Origin: Pseudomonas sp. FeN3W
GTDB taxonomy: Bacteria > Pseudomonadota > Gammaproteobacteria > Pseudomonadales > Pseudomonadaceae
Length of the DNA: 64,000 nt
Assembly: GCA_030263805.2 (NCBI GenBank)
Contig: CP136010.1
Span: forward strand, 2,433,001 to 2,497,000
Direction of reading: 5' to 3'
Shown here in pieces: positions 16,903-27,386 of this stretch. The position numbers and the translations under genes were made by a program. The notes beneath the pieces are model-generated. The model ran no database searches. It had not been told where the DNA came from and was given only the letters and a program-made list of their open reading frames with translations. Position 1 is the stretch's first letter; each line of letters begins with the position of its first letter.

Positions 16903-18171
16903 TCACTTGCCCTGGTAGGAGATGCGGTAGATGGCCCCGGCGGTGTCGTCGCTGACCAGCAGCGAACCGTCCTTGAGCTGCGCGACATCGACGATGCGGC
17001 CGTAGTACTCACCGGTTTCCTCGTCCAGCCAGCCTTCGGCGAAGGGCACCGTCTCGCCGGACGGCCCGCTGCCATCGGCGTCGAACGGCGTGAACATCAC
17101 CCGCGCGCCAGCCGGCACGGTGCGGTTCCAGCTGCCGCGCTGGGCACTGAACAGCCCGCCGCGGTACTGCTCGGGAAACTGCTTGCCGGTATAGAACGTC
17201 AGGCCCATGTCGGCGGCGTGAGCGATGGTCTCCACCACCGGCGCGGTCAGCCCCTCCGGCGGGGTCTCGTCAGCATATTCGTTGGTGCGCACCTGGCCGC
17301 CACCATACCAAGGCATGCCGAACTTCATTCCGGCCTTGGGCGCATGGTTGATCTCGCCCGGCGGCGTGTCGTCGCCCATGCCATCGACCTGGTTGTCGGT
17401 GAACCACAGCTCCTTCGTCGTCGGGTGATAGGTGATGCCCACCGAGTTGCGCACACCGGTGGCGTAGACCTCGCGCTTGCTGCCGTCGCGCTCCATGCGC
17501 AGGATGCCGCCAATGCCGTGCTTGGCGTACAGGTCGAGCTTGTCCTTGGGCGGCACGTTGTGCGGCTGACCGAGGGAGATGGTGAGCTTGTTGTCCGGGC
17601 TGATGGCACAGACCCGCGCGCCGTGGTTGTAGCTCTCCTCGTCCTTGGGGATCAGCTCGCCGGTCGGCACCACGATGTCCGCCGCCACGTCCGGTCCCTC
17701 GTAGAAGAATTCGGCTGCCGGGAACACCAGCACGCGGTTGTGCTCGGCGACGAAGAGAAAGCCGTCCGGGCTGAAGCAGGGGCCGGGCTGGGTGAAGGAA
17801 ATCGCCGGAGCGAAGCGTTTCACTTCATCGGCGGTGCGGTTCTTGGTGCGGTCGGTGACCGCCCACAGATCGGTCTTGCGGGTGCCGACGAAGACCACCC
17901 CGCTGGACGGCCCGACCGCCATGTGGCGGGCGTCCGGAACGATGGCGTAGAGATCGATGCGAAAACCTTCCGGCAGCTTGATGCGCTTGAGGTTGTCGCG
18001 GATGGCATCAGCAGTGGGTCCATCCTGGGGGATGGTCTTCATCTCCAGCGACTGGCCGGTGGTCTTCATCGAGCGCATGCGCTCCAGTGCTTCGTCACTG
18101 GTCGGCGCCGCAATCGCAGCGGCGCAGCTCATCGCGAGCAGGGCGCTCAGGGTCACGCAGGGAATCTTCAT
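16903..18171 (-). CDS. PQQ-dependent sugar dehydrogenase-type beta-propeller
   Basis: A 422-residue exported protein with a signal peptide (PCVTLSALLAMSCAAAIAAP) and a soluble glucose/L-sorbosone dehydrogenase-type propeller. Typical elements: RIKLPEGFRIDLYAIVPDAR, GVVFVGTRKTD, YATGVRNSVGITYHP, LWFTDNQVDGMGDDTPPGE and FSAQRGSWNR. The ATG at 18171 is preferred, with GAGG eight bases upstream; a GTG at 18180 is also in frame. PQQ-dependent oxidation in the periplasm with electrons passed to the adjacent cytochrome c is the likely role, but the substrate is unknown and no pqq biosynthesis gene is in the window. Confidence 0.83.
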   Translation of the reverse strand: MKIPCVTLSALLAMSCAAAIAAPTSDEALERMRSMKTTGQSLEMKTIPQDGPTADAIRDNLKRIKLPEGFRIDLYAIVPDARHMAVGPSSGVVFVGTRKTDLWAVTDRTKNRTADEVKRFAPAISFTQPGPCFSPDGFLFVAEHNRVLVFPAAEFFYEGPDVAADIVVPTGELIPKDEESYNHGARVCAISPDNKLTISLGQPHNVPPKDKLDLYAKHGIGGILRMERDGSKREVYATGVRNSVGITYHPTTKELWFTDNQVDGMGDDTPPGEINHAPKAGMKFGMPWYGGGQVRTNEYADETPPEGLTAPVVETIAHAADMGLTFYTGKQFPEQYRGGLFSAQRGSWNRTVPAGARVMFTPFDADGSGPSGETVPFAEGWLDEETGEYYGRIVDVAQLKDGSLLVSDDTAGAIYRISYQGK

Positions 18172-18322
18172 GGCACGCACCTCGGGGCACCGCCACGTGG
18201 GCGGTCATCTTGTTGTTATGGCGTTCCCGGCGACGAGCTGCGCACCGGGCATGCGGCTAGCTGCCTGCTTCAGCGTAGCGGCCGTTTGGCCATTTACCAC
18301 TTGCGGTGTCGTGCGGTGTGGC

Positions 18323-18781
18323 TCAGCCCTGGCGCAGCGATAGCCCCTTGAGGAAATTGCGCAGCAGCTGATCGCCGCAGGCGCGGTAGTTGCTGTGGCC
18401 GGGCTTGCGGAACAGCGCGCCGAGTTCGGATTTCGACAGCTGCAGGTCGGCGGCCTGCAGGATCGCCTGCAGGTCTTCGTCGCGCAGCTCGAAAGCCACC
18501 CGCAGTTTCTTCAGGATCTGGTTGTTGTTGACCGGCAGTTCCAGCGGCGGCGCCGGGCGGCTCTCGTCCTTGCCGCGCTTGAAGTAGATCAAGCCGTCGA
18601 GAAAACGCGCCATCGCCTCGTCCGGGCATTCCTGATAGGCGGCCTCGTCCTCGCGGCTGAGCCAGGCGCGAACCCCAGCCTCGTCCACCGTACAGCCACC
18701 CAGGGCGGCGATTTCGGCCATCTGTGCATCACTGGCCTTGAGGGTGTAGCGCAGGCTGCGCAGGACGTCGTTGTTGAGCAT
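18323..18781 (-). CDS. DUF1456 family protein (YehS-like)
   Basis: A 152-residue protein with two similar halves: MLNNDVLRSLRYTLKASDAQM at the start and a second copy VNNNQILKKLRVAFELRDEDL near residue 84, each followed by a loop ending in an acidic or basic helix (VRAWLSREDE; ELGALFRKPGH). This internal repeat is the definition of DUF1456, known in E. coli as YehS. Its biochemical role is not known. It lies 150 bases from the PQQ dehydrogenase start and is probably transcribed on its own. Confidence 0.85.
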   Translation of the reverse strand: MLNNDVLRSLRYTLKASDAQMAEIAALGGCTVDEAGVRAWLSREDEAAYQECPDEAMARFLDGLIYFKRGKDESRPAPPLELPVNNNQILKKLRVAFELRDEDLQAILQAADLQLSKSELGALFRKPGHSNYRACGDQLLRNFLKGLSLRQG

Positions 18782-18844
18782 GGTCGCTCCTCACTGGAAA
18801 AAGGCCGGCAGTGTGCGCTTTCAGGCGCCCTGCGGCGAGCCCGA

Positions 18845-20225
<1,381 letters not shown>

Positions 20226-20233
<8 letters not shown>

Positions 20234-21707
20234 GCTCGACCTCCTCCTCGATCAATGGCAATGCGATACGGAAGGCCGCGCCCGACAGGCTGCCGTCGAC
20301 CAGTTCGATGCGCCCGCCGCACTCGCTGACCACGCCATGGGCCACCGCCAGCCCCAGCCCACTGCCCTCGCCCACCGGCTTGGTGGTGAAGAACGGCTCG
20401 AACAGCGAGGCGCGGTTCGACTCGGCAATGCCGGGGCCGTCGTCCTCGACCTGCAACATCAGCTCGGCGCCAGCGCGCCACCAGCACAGCCGCACCAGCC
20501 CGCCCGGGCTGGCCTGGGCGGCATTGCGCAGCAGATTGGTCAGCGCCTGCTCGAAACGCGGCGGATCGACCCGGCAGTACAGCGTTTGCGCCGGTGCCTG
20601 CAGCTCCAGCCGCACCTGCAGCGCGGCCAGCTCATCGGCCACCGCCGCGGCTGCCGAATGCGCCAGCACCTCGGCGGGCACCTTGCGCAGCGGCGAGCCG
20701 GCGGCGCGGCCGAAATCCAGCAGCTGGCGGACGATGGCGCTGAGCCGCGCCACCTGCTGGCGAATCTGCAACAGCGCACGGCGATGGGTTTCGCCCAGTT
20801 CGTCGTCGCGCAACACGCGCTGCGCCTTGCCGTCGATCACGCTCAGCGGGCTGCCCAGCTCATGCGCGACACCGGCCGCCAGCCGCCCCACCGCCGCCAG
20901 TTGCTGGCTCTGGCGCAGGCGCGCCTGCAACTGCTCCTCGCGGTCCTGCTGCTCGGCAACCTGGCGCTCGGCGGCAGCGATGCTGTCGAGCATCTGATTC
21001 AAGGCAGCGGACAGCACGACGATCTCCTGCGGCCCGCTGCGCGGTGCACGATGCTCGCGCTCGCCGGCCGCGACACGCGTCATGCTGCGCGCCAGCTGCT
21101 GCAGATGCTTACCCACCGCGGAGCGATGGCCGAGCAGGATCACCACCAGCGCCACGCCGGCAAGCAAGCCGCCCAGGCCCGCAGCGATCAGGCGCAGGCG
21201 GCGGATGTCCTGCTCGAAATCGCCCCAGCGTCGCGTCACCTGCAGCAGGCCATTGATCTGCCCGCCACTTTCTTCCAGCGGAACGAAGTAGGAATAAACC
21301 GGGCGGCCATTGATGCGCTGATAGGTACCGGTCAGCTCGCCACCGGCGGTGAGCTGCTGGATCGCCGACTCGTCCTGATCCGGCTCCACCGCACCGGCAT
21401 AGGCGGCGAGCTTGCCGTCGCGATCGTAAACGTAGGCGCCGTACACGCGACCGACGCCGAGCACCGATTCCAGCACCTGCTGCAGGGTGCGCTCATGGTT
21501 CTTTTCCAGGCTGGCGCTGAGCGGCAGCCGCACCGCCCGCGCCACCAGCTCCACCTCGGCCTGCAGGCGCCGCTCGCTGCTGCGCTCGACCGTCCAGAGC
21601 ACCACCGAACTGAAGCCGAACATGATTACCATGAGCGGCACGACGACCTTGAGCAAAAGCGCGCCACGCAGGCTCGCTGGGCGCTGCCAGATTGATACAT
21701 GTGTCAT
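20226..21707 (-). CDS. Sensor histidine kinase paired with the sigma54 regulator
   Basis: A 493-residue membrane kinase: helix 1 near residues 17-44 (LLLKVVVPLMVIMFGFSSVVL), a periplasmic sensor of about 130 residues with a Cache/PAS-like pattern (VYGAYVYDRDGKLAAYAG), helix 2 near 170-190, HAMP, a short coiled coil (ERQVAEQQDREEQLQARLRQ), the H-box VAHELGSPLSVIDG, and an ATPase domain with N-box LTNLLRNAAQ and G boxes DDGPGI and GSGLGLAV. The periplasmic ligand cannot be told from sequence. It is the first gene of the operon. Confidence 0.9.
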
Positions 21708-21856
21708 ACCGGCACACTACAGGAGGCCATCGGCTGCGGCCAGCGCGCTCCGATGAAACGGGCAATTGCTTATCCATCAAGGGGTTACGCTCAACCTGAG
21801 CACCTGGCACGGCGGCTGCAGTGTCGAGAACGTCTTTAACCGAAGCAGGAATGAAC

Positions 21857-22249
21857 ATGACCCAGCACAACGCTCGTCTCGCCTTCGCCGGAATCTTCTC
21901 GTTGTTCCTCGGCCTGGCCGCCCCCCTTGCATCGGCGCAATCAGCCAATCCGGCCCCCACCGCCCAGCCGGCGGCCGGCGCACAGGCGCAGCAGTTCGGC
22001 GAGGAAAAACTGGAAAGCTTCGCCGAGTCGCTCGGCGAAATCATGGAGATCCGCGAGGAGTTCACCGGCAAGCTGCAGCAGACCGAAGACGCCGACAAGG
22101 CCCGCGATCTTCAGCAGCAAGCCAACGAGAAGATGCTCGGCGTGATCGAGGAAAACGACATCAGCATCGACGAGTACAACGCCATCAACCAAGCCGTGCA
22201 GACCGACCCGGAGCTGCGCAACCGTGTGATCGCGATGATGCAGCAGTGA
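21857..22249 (+). CDS. Exported DUF4168 protein
   Basis: A 130-residue protein with a signal peptide (ARLAFAGIFSLFLGLAAPLASAQ) and a mature helical domain that carries EKLESFAESLGEIMEIREEF and IDEYNAINQAVQTDPELRNRV. This fits DUF4168, small secreted proteins of unknown function in Pseudomonas and cyanobacteria. Two ATGs compete (21851 and 21857); the second is chosen because GCAGGA then sits six bases upstream. It is divergent from the sensor kinase gene and ends before a clear terminator. Confidence 0.75.
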   Translation: MTQHNARLAFAGIFSLFLGLAAPLASAQSANPAPTAQPAAGAQAQQFGEEKLESFAESLGEIMEIREEFTGKLQQTEDADKARDLQQQANEKMLGVIEENDISIDEYNAINQAVQTDPELRNRVIAMMQQ

Positions 22250-22298
22250 TTGCACCACCGACGCCGCGCGGCGCTGCCTGAAGCTCCTTGCGCAGGTG

Positions 22299-22340
22299 GC
22301 AAGAAGCCCCCGTCTGGCTGATGTCGGCGGGGCTTCTTGC
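22299..22340. terminator. Bidirectional terminator
   Basis: A perfect 12-base stem, GCAAGAAGCCCC with GGGGCTTCTTGC, and an 18-base loop, lies between the DUF4168 gene (plus) and the convergent hydrolase gene (minus). The plus side is followed by GTTTGG, so it may serve both directions. The remaining interval to 22529 shows nothing else. Confidence 0.7.
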
Positions 22341-22529
22341 GTTTGGATGCCAGAATTCTGAAAACGGCAGGATTCAACGGAGAGGCTGGCGAGCTGTGGG
22401 TGCCGGTCGGCCGTCCCGAGTTCGTATCCAGCGCCGCCCACCGCACTTAGACTTCTTCAACGAGCCTCGCGAGCAGGTTTTCCAAGCGTAAAGCCTGAGC
22501 GATCGCGCCCGCGGCCGAGGTCCACTGAC

Positions 22530-23426
22530 TCAACGGTCGCAGCCAACGGACGCAAGGCGCGCGCGAAACTCGAAGTAGTGCTCGAGCACCCGCTCCGGCG
22601 CCTCGGCCTGCGGATAGTGACCGATGCCTTCCAGCAGCACGGTGTCGGGCGTCGGAATCAGCTCGCGGTAGCGCGCCACCATATGTGCCCCAGAGATCGG
22701 ATCGGCAGCGCCGTCGATCACCCGCAACGGCACATTGCAGCGCTGCATGGCCGTCACCCAGCGCTCGCGTTGCCTGACCCGCTCGGGCATGTAGCGGATC
22801 AGCCGGTGCATCACCGCCGGGCCGTCGCTCTCGGCGATCAGCCGCCAGTAATCGTCCAGCTCGGCGTCGCTCGGCTGCGTCTGCGCAGCGAACACCCGGC
22901 CGAAGGTCGCCCCTAGCGAACGCCGCGAGAACAGCCTGCCCAACAGAAAGCCGAACGGGCCAAGCAACAATTTTTGCACCCGCACCGGATGATGGGTTTC
23001 CGGGAACAACCCACCATTGAGAAACACGCAGCTGGCCAGCGTGATGCGCCCTTCGCAGTGACGCGCCAACAGCTCCTGAGCGACGCTGTCGCCATAGTCA
23101 TGGGCCAGCACATGGATCGCGCCGCCGCTACCCAGCTGCGCCAGCAGTGCCTGCTGCAGGTCGGCCTGCTCGATCAGGCTGTAAGCGTGTCCGCGCGGCT
23201 TGGCCGAATAGCCGAAGCCGAGCATGTCGCAGGCAATCAGCCGATAGCGCGCCGCCAGCGGCTGCCAGACCTTGTGCCAGTCCCAGCTGGCGGTGGGGAA
23301 ACCATGGATCAGCAGCAGCGGCTCGCCTTCGCCGGCCGTCCAGTAGCGGATGCGCTTGCCGCCAAAATCGAACTCGCGAGCGCTGGCGCGCCAGGTATCC
23401 AGTGCTATGCCGTCGGTGCTACTCAT
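22530..23426 (-). CDS. Haloalkane-dehalogenase/epoxide-hydrolase-like alpha/beta hydrolase
   Basis: A 298-residue alpha/beta hydrolase with oxyanion segment LLLIHGFPTASWDWHKVW, a nucleophile elbow in LAHDYGDSVAQELL where the nucleophile is Asp (HDYGD), and the histidine in EGIGHYPQAEAPERV. An Asp nucleophile and the HGFPTSSW-type loop place it in the haloalkane dehalogenase, epoxide hydrolase and MEST-like group rather than the esterases. The ATG at 23426 has only a weak A-rich site upstream. The natural substrate is unknown. Confidence 0.83.
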   Translation of the reverse strand: MSSTDGIALDTWRASAREFDFGGKRIRYWTAGEGEPLLLIHGFPTASWDWHKVWQPLAARYRLIACDMLGFGYSAKPRGHAYSLIEQADLQQALLAQLGSGGAIHVLAHDYGDSVAQELLARHCEGRITLASCVFLNGGLFPETHHPVRVQKLLLGPFGFLLGRLFSRRSLGATFGRVFAAQTQPSDAELDDYWRLIAESDGPAVMHRLIRYMPERVRQRERWVTAMQRCNVPLRVIDGAADPISGAHMVARYRELIPTPDTVLLEGIGHYPQAEAPERVLEHYFEFRARLASVGCDR

Positions 23427-23688
23427 TCGTTTTTCTTGTTTTTCATGGAGACGAAGCCAGTCTAGCGGGGTGGCGTGGCATGACGACTTGCCGCGCCGGC
23501 CAGCTTGGTGGCCCCGCGAGTCATCCGGGCGCAGCAAATCACTCCGGGGATGCCCAGTATCAACAGCGCTACCTTGCATCGCGAAACTCCATTTCATCAG
23601 CACAGCCCTTTTTCTCCTGGACGACATGGTGTAGGTCGTTCGGTAAAGCAAGACGGCCCATGCTGGGCATAGGGCGTTCTCCATCCGT

Positions 23689-23924
23689 GGAAAAGGCGGT
23701 GCGCACCATGTCTGCGCGCAGATCTTCCACGGGCTCAACGACCTCGGCTTCTCACTGGCGCCCAACGCGGTGACCTGCTGGTCGAAGAGGTCATGCAGGG
23801 CAAGGACTACAAGGACCTGCCGCAAACCCCGGAGAAGATCGACCAGGCCACCCGCACCCTGGCGCACAACAGCATCCACCTGGCGCGCCTGCTGAAGGAA
23901 ACGCAGTACCTCGGCGAGGTCTGA
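23689..23924 (+). pseudogene. Remnant of a flavodoxin / NADPH-dependent FMN reductase gene
   Basis: Two frames read one after the other give a coherent C-terminal fragment: first GKGGAHHVCAQIFHGLNDLG and SLAPNAVTCW, then, after a one-base loss near 23780, VEEVMQGKDYKDLPQTPEKI followed by a helix ending LARLLKETQYLGEV and a TGA at 23922-23924. Restoring one G gives W-V-E-E-V-M. The order (G-x-x-H, NAV-x-x-W, MQG-x-D, TP-x-K, HLARLL) is that of NAD(P)H-dependent flavodoxin-type oxidoreductases. The N-terminal two thirds, with the FMN site, is absent. No other gene is seen between 23427 and 24157. Confidence 0.5.
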
Positions 23925-24157
23925 AGCCGGCCGGCACGGACGAGACCCATCGCGGTGCGAAGCGCGCCACCATACGGGGCATTTTCTCGTATAGTGGCGC
24001 GCCCGCGCCGCCGACCTTACCCCGGAACGCCGCGCGGGACGGGGATCGGCACGAACAGGAACGATCCTCGCATGGCCTTCGTCGCAGGCCACCACCCTGG
24101 CGCTGCGTACCGCCGAACACCCTATCCGGGTCGCCGGCCTGATGCTGGAGATACACG

Positions 24158-24730
24158 ATGTCTACCGCCCCCGTCACCCTGATGGTGGCCCGCCGCGTGC
24201 GCGACGGCCGCTACCATGACTTCCTCGCCTGGCTGCACGAAGGCGAACAACTGGCCGCCGACTTTCCCGGCTATCTCGGTTCCGGCGTGCTCGCCCCACC
24301 GCCGGGCGACGATGAATACCAGATGGTCTTCCGCTTCGTCGACGAAGCGACCCTCGACGCCTGGGAGCATTCGGCCTCGCGCCGCTCCTGGCTGCAACGC
24401 GGCGGCGAACTCTTCGTCCAGCCCCATGAGCACCGCGCCCGCGGCATCGACGCCTGGTTCGGCAATGGCGACCGCCTGCCGCCGCGCTGGAAGCAGAGTG
24501 TGGCGATCTGGCTGGCGTTCTTTCCCGTCTCGCTGCTGTTCCACGCGCTGTTCGGCGGTGCCCTGAGCGAGTTGCCCCTGATGCTGCGCATTCTGCTCAG
24601 CACTCTGGCGCTGACCCCATTGATGACCTACCTGTTCATCCCGCTGTCGACCCGCCTGCTGGCACCCTGGCTGCACCGGCCGCCCCGTGCGCGCTGGCGG
24701 CGCGGCGTCGCTCCGGCCGCGAGCCGCTGA
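24158..24730 (+). CDS. Antibiotic-biosynthesis-monooxygenase (ABM) domain membrane protein
   Basis: A 190-residue protein. The first 100 residues form an ABM-like ferredoxin fold (VTLMVARRVRDGRYHDF, EYQMVFRFVDEATLDAW-EHS), and residues 113-170 contain two hydrophobic helices (SVAIWLAFFPVSLLFHAL and LPLMLRILLSTLALTPLMTY) with a basic tail. Such ABM-plus-two-helix proteins are common in proteobacteria without known function. It is preceded by GGAG seven bases from the ATG and followed after 72 bases by the exported NADP-binding protein gene. Confidence 0.78.
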   Translation: MSTAPVTLMVARRVRDGRYHDFLAWLHEGEQLAADFPGYLGSGVLAPPPGDDEYQMVFRFVDEATLDAWEHSASRRSWLQRGGELFVQPHEHRARGIDAWFGNGDRLPPRWKQSVAIWLAFFPVSLLFHALFGGALSELPLMLRILLSTLALTPLMTYLFIPLSTRLLAPWLHRPPRARWRRGVAPAASR

Positions 24731-24802
24731 GCCATTCAGCAAAGGGCACGACGCAGCGGAGGCGCCTATGCTTCCCGGTGCCATCGACCGGAGGATGCCC
24801 CG

Positions 24803-25510
24803 ATGAAAGCCCGCCACCGCCTCACCGCCTGCCTGCTGGGCCTGACTTTGGCGCTGAACGCCGCATGGTGCGCGGCGCAGGAGCAGCCACTGCGCATCGG
24901 CATCATCGGCACCGGCAATATCGGCAGCGCCCTGGCCCGGCTCTGGGTGAAGGCCGGGCATTCGGTGATGATCTCCTCGCGCCATCCCGATCGCCTGCAG
25001 CCCCTGGCCGACGAGCTGGGCGAACGCGCCCGCGCCGGCACGGTGCGCGAGGCGGCGGCGTTCGCCGAGGTGATCCTGCTGGCGGTGCCCTATGCCGCCA
25101 CCCCACAGGTTGGCCGCGACCACGCCGCGGGGCTCGAAGGCAAGATCGTGCTGGATGCCGGCAACCCCATCCCCGCGCGCGACGGTCCCATGGCCGAGGA
25201 GGCACGGGAACTGGGCGTCGGACTGGCCTCGCAGCGCTTCCTGCCGGGCGCGCGGCTGGTTCGCGCGTTCAATGCCATCTCGGCCTACAACCTGCGCAGC
25301 CAGGCCCATCGCGACGGCGAGCGGCTGGCCATTCCCCTGGCCGGCGATGATGACGAGGCCCTGCATGTCGCTTCGCGACTGGTCAGCGATGCCGGCTTCG
25401 ATCCGGTGATCGTCGGCCCGTTGAGCAGCGCCAGGCGCTTCGACTACGACTCCGGACTCTCGGCGAGGATGCTGAGCGCCGCCGAGTTGCGCGAAGCGCT
25501 GGGGTTGTAG
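24803..25510 (+). CDS. Exported NADPH-dependent F420-reductase-like (ProC_N) protein
   Basis: A 235-residue protein with a Rossmann dinucleotide site, IGIIGTGNIGSALARLW (GxGxxG), followed by MISSRHPDRL, where Ser-Arg suggests NADP(H) preference, and by VILLAVPYAATPQV and VLDAGNP. This is the F420-dependent NADP reductase-like family. Unusually for a nicotinamide-binding protein it has a clear N-terminal signal peptide (ACLLGLTLALNAAWCAAQ). Strong GGAGG upstream of the ATG at 24803 supports this start, so the leader is really translated. Either the cofactor is carried out with the folded protein through another route, or the leader acts as a membrane anchor. Confidence 0.75.
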   Translation: MKARHRLTACLLGLTLALNAAWCAAQEQPLRIGIIGTGNIGSALARLWVKAGHSVMISSRHPDRLQPLADELGERARAGTVREAAAFAEVILLAVPYAATPQVGRDHAAGLEGKIVLDAGNPIPARDGPMAEEARELGVGLASQRFLPGARLVRAFNAISAYNLRSQAHRDGERLAIPLAGDDDEALHVASRLVSDAGFDPVIVGPLSSARRFDYDSGLSARMLSAAELREALGL

Positions 25511-25925
25511 GACGCGCGATAGCGGAACTCCCGCCGCCGACGCTAGCCACACGCCTTGAAGGCCCGCGCCGACGGCGCGCGCCAGGAAAGGCAGTGAAAG
25601 GACATGAAGAGACGACGTCTGCTCAAGCTCGGCCTGCTGAATCTGCTGCTCGGCGAAGCCTGCAAGGCCTCGGCGGCCCCACAAAAGCAGGCGAGAGACA
25701 TAGCGCAGCGGAGTAACAGCCGAAGGCTGGCCCGCAGGGTAAGCACAGCGAATCAAGCGGAGTTTACTGATGTACATGAGCATGACTCACTTCGTTCGCC
25801 CTTCGTGCCGCGCTAAAACGCGTTAGCCGCAAGCGGCTTGCCGAGCCTGTTTTTAACGCAGCAGGACCGACGCGCAGCAGATCGTGAACAGGTTCTGAGC
25901 GAAGCCTCGCCTTCCCGGACGGCGG
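25511..25925. other. 415-base interval without a convincing gene
   Basis: A 70-codon open frame (25604-25816, start MKRRRLLKLGLLNLLLGE) is present but has no recognisable family and only AGGA directly against its ATG. The second half (25690-25870) contains short inverted repeats such as GCCGCAAGCGGC and a run with lower GC than its neighbours. The stretch looks like the residue of an insertion or repeat rather than a working gene. Confidence 0.35.
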
Positions 25926-27317
25926 TCAGGAGCCGTCCGGCACTGACGGCAGGCCGCCGGCGCGCTCGAGAATGGTTTCCAGTGAGCCGCGCACCTCGTC
26001 GAGCAGGCGCGGGACATCCAGGTCGAGCATGCGCCCGTCGCGTTTGCGGACGATGCCGTCGACGATCACCGTGTCGACGTTGGCCGGCGTAGCCGAATAG
26101 ACCAGCAGCGCCGCGGGGTCGGTATCGCCGGGTCGAGCCAGGTTCAGCGCATCGAGATCAAGGAGGATGAGGTCGGCCCGCTTGCCCGGGGTGATAGAGC
26201 CGATCTCGTCCTGCAGCCCCAGGGAACGGGCGGCTTCCAGCGTCGCCAGCTCGAGGATGCGGCGCGGTTCGACCGCCGTTTCGGCGCGCCGTGCGCCGGA
26301 CTCGTTCAGCGCCAGCAGGCGCATGTTGGCGAACAGGTCGGCGCTGCCGGCCAGGGCGGGCCCGTCGATGCCGAGGCCGATCAGCCCTGCCGCCGCGTAA
26401 TCGCTCAGTTGCGTGAGGCCGTAGCCGACGCGCTGCTCGGTCACCGGCGTCAGCGACAGCGAGGCGCCCGCCCGGCGGAACACCGCGAGCTGCTCGGGCG
26501 TCGCGCCGGTGGCATGCACGATCTGCACATCAGGGCCCAGCAGGCCGCTTGCCGCCAGCGCCGCATTGTGCGCACCGCCGGAGTGCACCGACACCGGCAG
26601 CCCCAGCTGCCGCGCCACCTCGATCTCTCGGCGGCCGACCGCCAGGACCTTCGCATCCTTCCCGTCGCCGATGCCGCGCCAGCCCAGCCCCAGCGAAACC
26701 CGCCCCGCCGGCCAGTCGCGGGCGACCCGGGCCAGATGTTCCAGGTCGATCGTGCGGTCGGCGGGGAGGTCGTCATGGGCTCCATACAGCAGACGGGCGC
26801 GTATGCCGCTGTCGTGCAACGCCTGCCGCGATGCCTGCAGATATTCCGGGCCACGCAGGTTATGGAAGAACACGACACTGGTGGTCACACCCGCCGCCAG
26901 GCTTTCCAGCGCGCCAAAGGCAGTACCGATGCGGACATCCTCAGCCGTGTAGTGCCGCGCCAGATGCTTCTTCAGCAGGAAGTAGTCGGTCTGCGGCGTA
27001 TTGCGGAACTGCCCGCGGGCCGCGCTCAGCCAGAGATGGGTATGGGTATCCACCAGTCCGGGGAGCAACAGCTTGCCGCGTCCGTCGATCCGCTGCGCCT
27101 CGGCGTCGGAGAGCTGCGCGCCGACTTCGACGATACGACCGTCGCGCAGCAGCACGTCCGCGCGCGGCAGGTCGCCCAGTTGCGGGTCTAGGCTGATCAC
27201 CTGCGCACCTTCGATCAGCAGCGCGCGCGGTTGCGCCTGGAGCGGAGAAGAGCAGACGGCCGACACTGCCAACGACAGGACAGCAGCCACAAGGGATTGG
27301 CGGAATGAAAGGCTCAT
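25926..27317 (-). CDS. Exported amidohydrolase family protein
   Basis: A 463-residue metal-dependent amidohydrolase with a signal peptide (SLVAAVLSLAVSAVCSSPLQAQ). Metal-binding elements are in the expected order: LPGLVDTHTHLW (HxH), SVHSGGAHN, IVHATG and the late Asp in GLGIDGPALAGS; the GSITPGKRADLILLD tail is typical of the cytosine deaminase/chlorohydrolase-like subgroup. Being exported, it would act on a periplasmic substrate. It is followed downstream by nothing in the same direction and preceded by a permease/methyltransferase pair on the same strand, 69 bases away, so all three may be one operon. Confidence 0.83.
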   Translation of the reverse strand: MSLSFRQSLVAAVLSLAVSAVCSSPLQAQPRALLIEGAQVISLDPQLGDLPRADVLLRDGRIVEVGAQLSDAEAQRIDGRGKLLLPGLVDTHTHLWLSAARGQFRNTPQTDYFLLKKHLARHYTAEDVRIGTAFGALESLAAGVTTSVVFFHNLRGPEYLQASRQALHDSGIRARLLYGAHDDLPADRTIDLEHLARVARDWPAGRVSLGLGWRGIGDGKDAKVLAVGRREIEVARQLGLPVSVHSGGAHNAALAASGLLGPDVQIVHATGATPEQLAVFRRAGASLSLTPVTEQRVGYGLTQLSDYAAAGLIGLGIDGPALAGSADLFANMRLLALNESGARRAETAVEPRRILELATLEAARSLGLQDEIGSITPGKRADLILLDLDALNLARPGDTDPAALLVYSATPANVDTVIVDGIVRKRDGRMLDLDVPRLLDEVRGSLETILERAGGLPSVPDGS

Positions 27318-27386
27318 GGCGGGGTCGGCCTCCAGTTATTTGCGTTGTAGTCAAGCGAAGCCCGGCACGAAGACGCAGGACTCCAT

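Noticed and set aside
25604..25816. A 70-codon frame starting MKRRRLLKLGLLNLLLGE as a small membrane protein gene
   Set aside because: The hydrophobic start is followed by a non-structured tail running into repeat-like DNA, and no ribosome site at a good distance is seen. Kept only as a note in the interval entry.
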